NCBI GenBank assembly: GCA_023055355.1
Contig: JALJCS010000002.1
Span: forward strand, 8,332,001 to 8,396,000
Length of the DNA: 64,000 bases
Source of the DNA: Agelaius tricolor
Lineage: Eukaryota > Chordata > Aves > Passeriformes > Icteridae
Direction of reading: 5' to 3'
Position numbers and translations under genes: made by a program
The notes under the pieces: model-generated
The model's input: the letters and a program-made list of their open reading frames with translations, nothing else
What the model was told of the DNA's origin: nothing
Database searches by the model: none
In this document: piece after piece, positions 60,736 through 64,000 of the stretch
Position numbering within the stretch: the first letter of the stretch is position 1
Layout: each line of letters opens with the position of its first letter

Positions 60736-61560
60736 GCCACCATCTGCCGTGACAGCTGGGTGGGTGATGGAACAGCACCGCACAGCCTCTCCCCCTGCCC
60801 AGCTACTGCTCCCCACCGCCTCCCCATCGCCCTGCTGGGCTCTGCCCGCCGCCGGCGGAGCCCCGGCCCTCCCTCCGGCCCCGTGCCCGCCCTCTCACCG
60901 GCGGGGGCGGGCACGCCGGGGCCGGGAGAAGGCGGTGCCTTATAGGGCGGGCGCGGGGGCCGCGCCTGCAGAGCCGCGCCGAGCCCGGCGATACCCTGGA
61001 CAGCGCCGCGCCGCCACCATGGTGAGTGGGGGGACCCCCTGCGTCCCCTCCCCGCACACGCACATCCCTCGGGCCCCCTGCCCCTCTCCTCCCTGCCCCC
61101 CGCTCCACCGGGGCCGACGGAGAGCCCCCGCTGCCCGCCCGCCCTCCTCCCCCGCCGCTACCCCCGCTCCTACGGGCCGCGTTCGGGGCGTGATTTTTCG
61201 GGGGGAAAGGGGGGGCATGGCCTCAGATGCCCCCACGCCAGGCACCCGAGCCGCCGGCGCGGGTCGGGTCGAGCGGCTGAGCTTGGGCATTGTAGGGAAG
61301 GAAGGAGGGACAGAGGGACCCTTAGGGAGCGGGGGAGAAGGGATGGGGGAGAGGGAGCCCTGGGGGCAGCCGCGCAGCACGGGGAGCCCGGCGGCGTGCG
61401 GGGACAGGCACGTGGAGCAACGCGGTCCTGGGTGGAGGGAGGGATGGAGAGAGGGAGCGAGAGATGCGCAGCCCCTGGGCATCCATCTCCCCGGCTGCCC
61501 TGCGCCCTGCCCTGCTCCGAGCAGGTGCATTCTGCTCTACCCCGAGGTGCGTTTGAGCGT
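60736..61560 (+). promoter_or_regulatory. ELOVL2: CpG island and core promoter, probably ELOVL2
   Basis: Very GC- and CpG-rich in an AT-rich setting. GC boxes (gggggcggg near 60903, agggcgggcg near 60944) flank a TATA-like tatagg at 60941-60946, placing a likely start site near 60970. The island extends into the first intron. Gene identity comes from gene order, since ELOVL2 lies beyond SMIM13 in human with this relative orientation. Confidence 0.7.
61019..61021 (+). CDS. ELOVL2: Start codon in first exon, probably ELOVL2 exon 1 (partial gene)
   Basis: GCCGCCACCATGG is a near-perfect Kozak context, and the ATG is followed at once by the donor GTGAGT, so exon 1 contributes only Met. Family knowledge: ELOVL2 begins Met-Glu-His and elongates C20-C22 polyunsaturated acyl-CoA in the ER with ELOVL-type HxxHH catalysis; none of that coding sequence is in the window. 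The rest of the gene must lie beyond 64000. The identity is inferred from synteny and promoter structure; I could not confirm any ELOVL2 peptide. The long frame running through this ATG into the island is not credible. Confidence 0.6.
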
Positions 61561-64000
61561 GTTACATAAACCGATTATTCCCGGTAATTTGTTATCTTAA
61601 CAGAAGCTCTTGCTTTATCCATGCAATCTGTAGTGGAACACTTCCTCTTTCTTTTTTTCTTTTTTTTTTTTTTTTCTCCATGTAATGAATGAACAATGGA
61701 GTTTTAGATTCTAGTTCAGCACTTAAAAGAGTTAAAGTGGAACAATGAAGTCACCTATTTAGCGAGCAGTGCCGATTCCCCATAGCACATTGTGTCTTTG
61801 CAGTCATAGTAACTTTCCCAAAGGGGCTCATCCTGTTTATAAACAGCAATGCATTAAGTGTACTGCCGACCTTACAAAGTAGGACACTAGCAAAGAAGTG
61901 TTTTGCAGCCTTAAATTTTGAGGCACATTGGGATGAATAATTTGGCAAAGCTTGTTGTACCAGAAACTTGAGACATGATTAACTGAGCCTAGTTTTTGTT
62001 TTATATGATTTAACAACAAAAATACTTTTTCCCCCCAAAAAAAGTCTTTGCATCACATATAGTAAATTCTGCCTTCCTTGAACCAAAATCGGTTTGGACC
62101 CTTCCTTCCCCCATAAATCCAGACATGAATAATATCCGAATAGTCATTCTATGAATTAACTTCAGTCCTCTTTCTAAAAGTCCTGTGTACACCTGCTGTC
62201 AGTCTGAATCTGTTTCTCCTGTGTATTCTATTTGCCACCAACTCAGCTTTGGGATGATAGATATGAGAAGACCCTATTGAAAAGACCTGAAATGGTGCAG
62301 TAGTTTATGCTGCCTGAGCCCCTTTAGAGTGACATAATTGAATTTCTATTTCCTATCAATTTGGAATACAAACACAAAAGCTATGACTAAATTACCACAG
62401 CTGCACAAAGACTAAGTGAATACCAGCCATTGATAATGTCTCCCTTGTGGCAGAGGAAGAAGGTTACAAAGATACCTGGTGTTGCAGAAGGTAATGTACA
62501 TTATTTATCAGTAATTGGTACAGGTAATACCCAGGTGCTCAGGAGTACTGAGGCAGCAGGAAAGAAAGGTAAAATACCCAGAACTAGTTAAAATGTTACA
62601 TTCTGATTCCTTCCAGGACTGAGATGAAGTCAGTTATACTGGTGCAAATCAAGGAAGCATTAATTGGTAACATAGGCATTGGCAACCTCATACCAATGGA
62701 AATTATAGCTGAGACCTACCCTTAATTCTTTCTGGTTCCTAGAGCTGTTCAATTAACCTTGACATTTTTCTTGAAATGGCTGGAAGCAATAACCAGAAGT
62801 TGCCATTCCGAGCTTCACGTGGGTTTGGATTAGCAAATTTTGCGCTTTCTGTATGTCCAGTAATCTTAGCGTTCAAAAGTTGCTGATATTTCCCAAGCTT
62901 TGTTACTCATACATAAAGGCATTCTGAGGAAAGAATTGCCAGTCTGAGAAAGTCCTTGAAGTGGTATAAAGGCTGAAGGTTACTTTCGAAAGAGTGTCTT
63001 TGGAATAATAGTTACTGAAACAAATACCTGAGCTATTGATGAAAGCTGTTGCAATGATGCTAATGCAGGGTTAAAAGTTAGAGCACATCGATTTCTAGAT
63101 GGACCTGGAGCTTGGGGGCAAGGGGTCATGGGGACAGCGGAGAATACTGCCAAAGGTATCAGGAGCAAATGTAGGACAAACAGATTTTTGGCCCAGGTGG
63201 TGGGAACATTCATTGAGCATTCCCTTCACTTGTATAGAAATCGAGATAAGCAGGCTTATGTTGCTAGTGTCCTTTAAACTCAACTGAGAGTTTTTTCAGC
63301 ATCCTAGGTGTTCAATAATCACTATTATTTGTAGAAAGTTGAATAAGAAAACTTTTTTGTTTGTTTGTTTTGAAACTACATTTTGCTGAAGCAGCAAACT
63401 ACTGCCATCATAAAGCATTAAGTATTTCCTCATCATCCTCACCATAGGAGGGCAACCACAGTGGCTTGGTTCTTCTGTTTATGTAGTTCACTGCAGCTCT
63501 CTGTGCTTCAGTAAATCTAGGTCAAATTACACTGGCTCAGGATTTGGCTGCACCCTTGAACTTTAAACCGATTACACATTTTGATTTGTCAGTGTATTTT
63601 CCATGGGGTCAAATCCCACTTTCATGGGGTAAGAGGGTGTATAGCATTGCACAGTCATGGCAACTTATGCTTACAAGGAGACTGGGCAGCACTAAGGTAA
63701 GCATAAACATGAGGACTGTATTTAGATATTATAGATCCTTTGCCAGTATCTATACCTCCACAAGAATCCCGTGGTAGAAGGAGAGGAGAGACAGAAGCTG
63801 GAATATGCTTTTCATTTCCTTCAGAGGCTTTGGTACCCCTGGAATCTGAAGTCAACACAGAAAGACACCTAACTCTTCTAAGCATTCATAAGCATCATGG
63901 CCACCATATCCGGATATGGACCTTGGTATGGGCATGCACTGATTGCAGAACATACGCAAAGAGCCTGAGAGAGAGCAGAAATGCCTCTTCTTTGTCGACT
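61022..64000 (+). other. ELOVL2: Start of the first intron, probably ELOVL2
   Basis: Begins with GTGAGT. CpG-rich to about 61560, then ordinary AT-rich intron with a T-rich tract near 61649-61676. No exon encoding Glu-His-Leu, the expected next residues, was found before the window end. Confidence 0.55.

Noticed and set aside
60641..61600. 319-codon frame through the CpG island, and a 196-codon frame on the other strand
   Set aside because: Low-complexity Pro/Ala/Arg translation of CpG-rich DNA. It crosses a strong splice donor, and stops are rare there for compositional reasons.
1..64000. CRISPR arrays, tRNA or rRNA genes, bacterial operons, phage modules
   Set aside because: Looked for and not seen; the sequence is vertebrate nuclear DNA.

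Overview
This is vertebrate genomic DNA, almost certainly from a bird and probably a passerine. Evidence: multi-exon genes with GT/AG introns, many CR1 LINE 3' ends with the bird-type terminal repeat of ATTCTATG units, and a solo LTR rich in TACTATAC-like repeats with an AATAAA, as in passerine ERV LTRs. There are no bacterial operons, CRISPR arrays or recognisable tRNA or rRNA genes.

Layout. (1) Positions 1 to about 27190, plus strand: most of NEDD9 (HEF1/CAS-L), a CAS-family adhesion scaffold. Six coding exons (5176-5616, 20617-20718, 21574-21675, 22099-23322, 23659-23748, 24592-25083) give 816 residues. Only the tiny first coding exon (about four residues in human) is missing and should lie upstream. 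A 3' UTR of about 2.1 kb follows. (2) About 27.2-39.5 kb: intergenic DNA with repeat remnants. (3) Positions 52353 to 43642, minus strand: SMIM13, a two-exon gene for an 89-residue single-pass membrane protein, with a CpG-island promoter near 52.1-52.6 kb and probably a long 3' UTR toward 39.5 kb. NEDD9 and SMIM13 are tail to tail. (4) About 52.6-60.7 kb: intergenic DNA with CR1 fragments, including a decayed reverse-transcriptase piece. (5) Positions 60.7-64 kb, plus strand: a CpG island, a TATA-like box and a first exon whose only coding bases are a strong-Kozak ATG followed at once by GTGAGT. By gene order this is most likely ELOVL2 exon 1, and the rest of the window is its first intron.

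The order NEDD9 - SMIM13 - ELOVL2 matches human 6p24 read in reverse. The genes do not form a shared pathway: NEDD9 is an integrin/FAK/Src scaffold, SMIM13 is an uncharacterised membrane microprotein, and ELOVL2 is an ER polyunsaturated fatty-acid elongase. I found no undescribed multi-gene system. The most useful observations are the modular phase-0 NEDD9 exons with twin 102-nt exons, bird-specific turnover of tyrosine motifs, paired ZNF143-like sites at the SMIM13 promoter with an orphan copy in NEDD9 intron 2, several ancient MIR-like SINE remnants, and the ATG-only exon in the CpG island.
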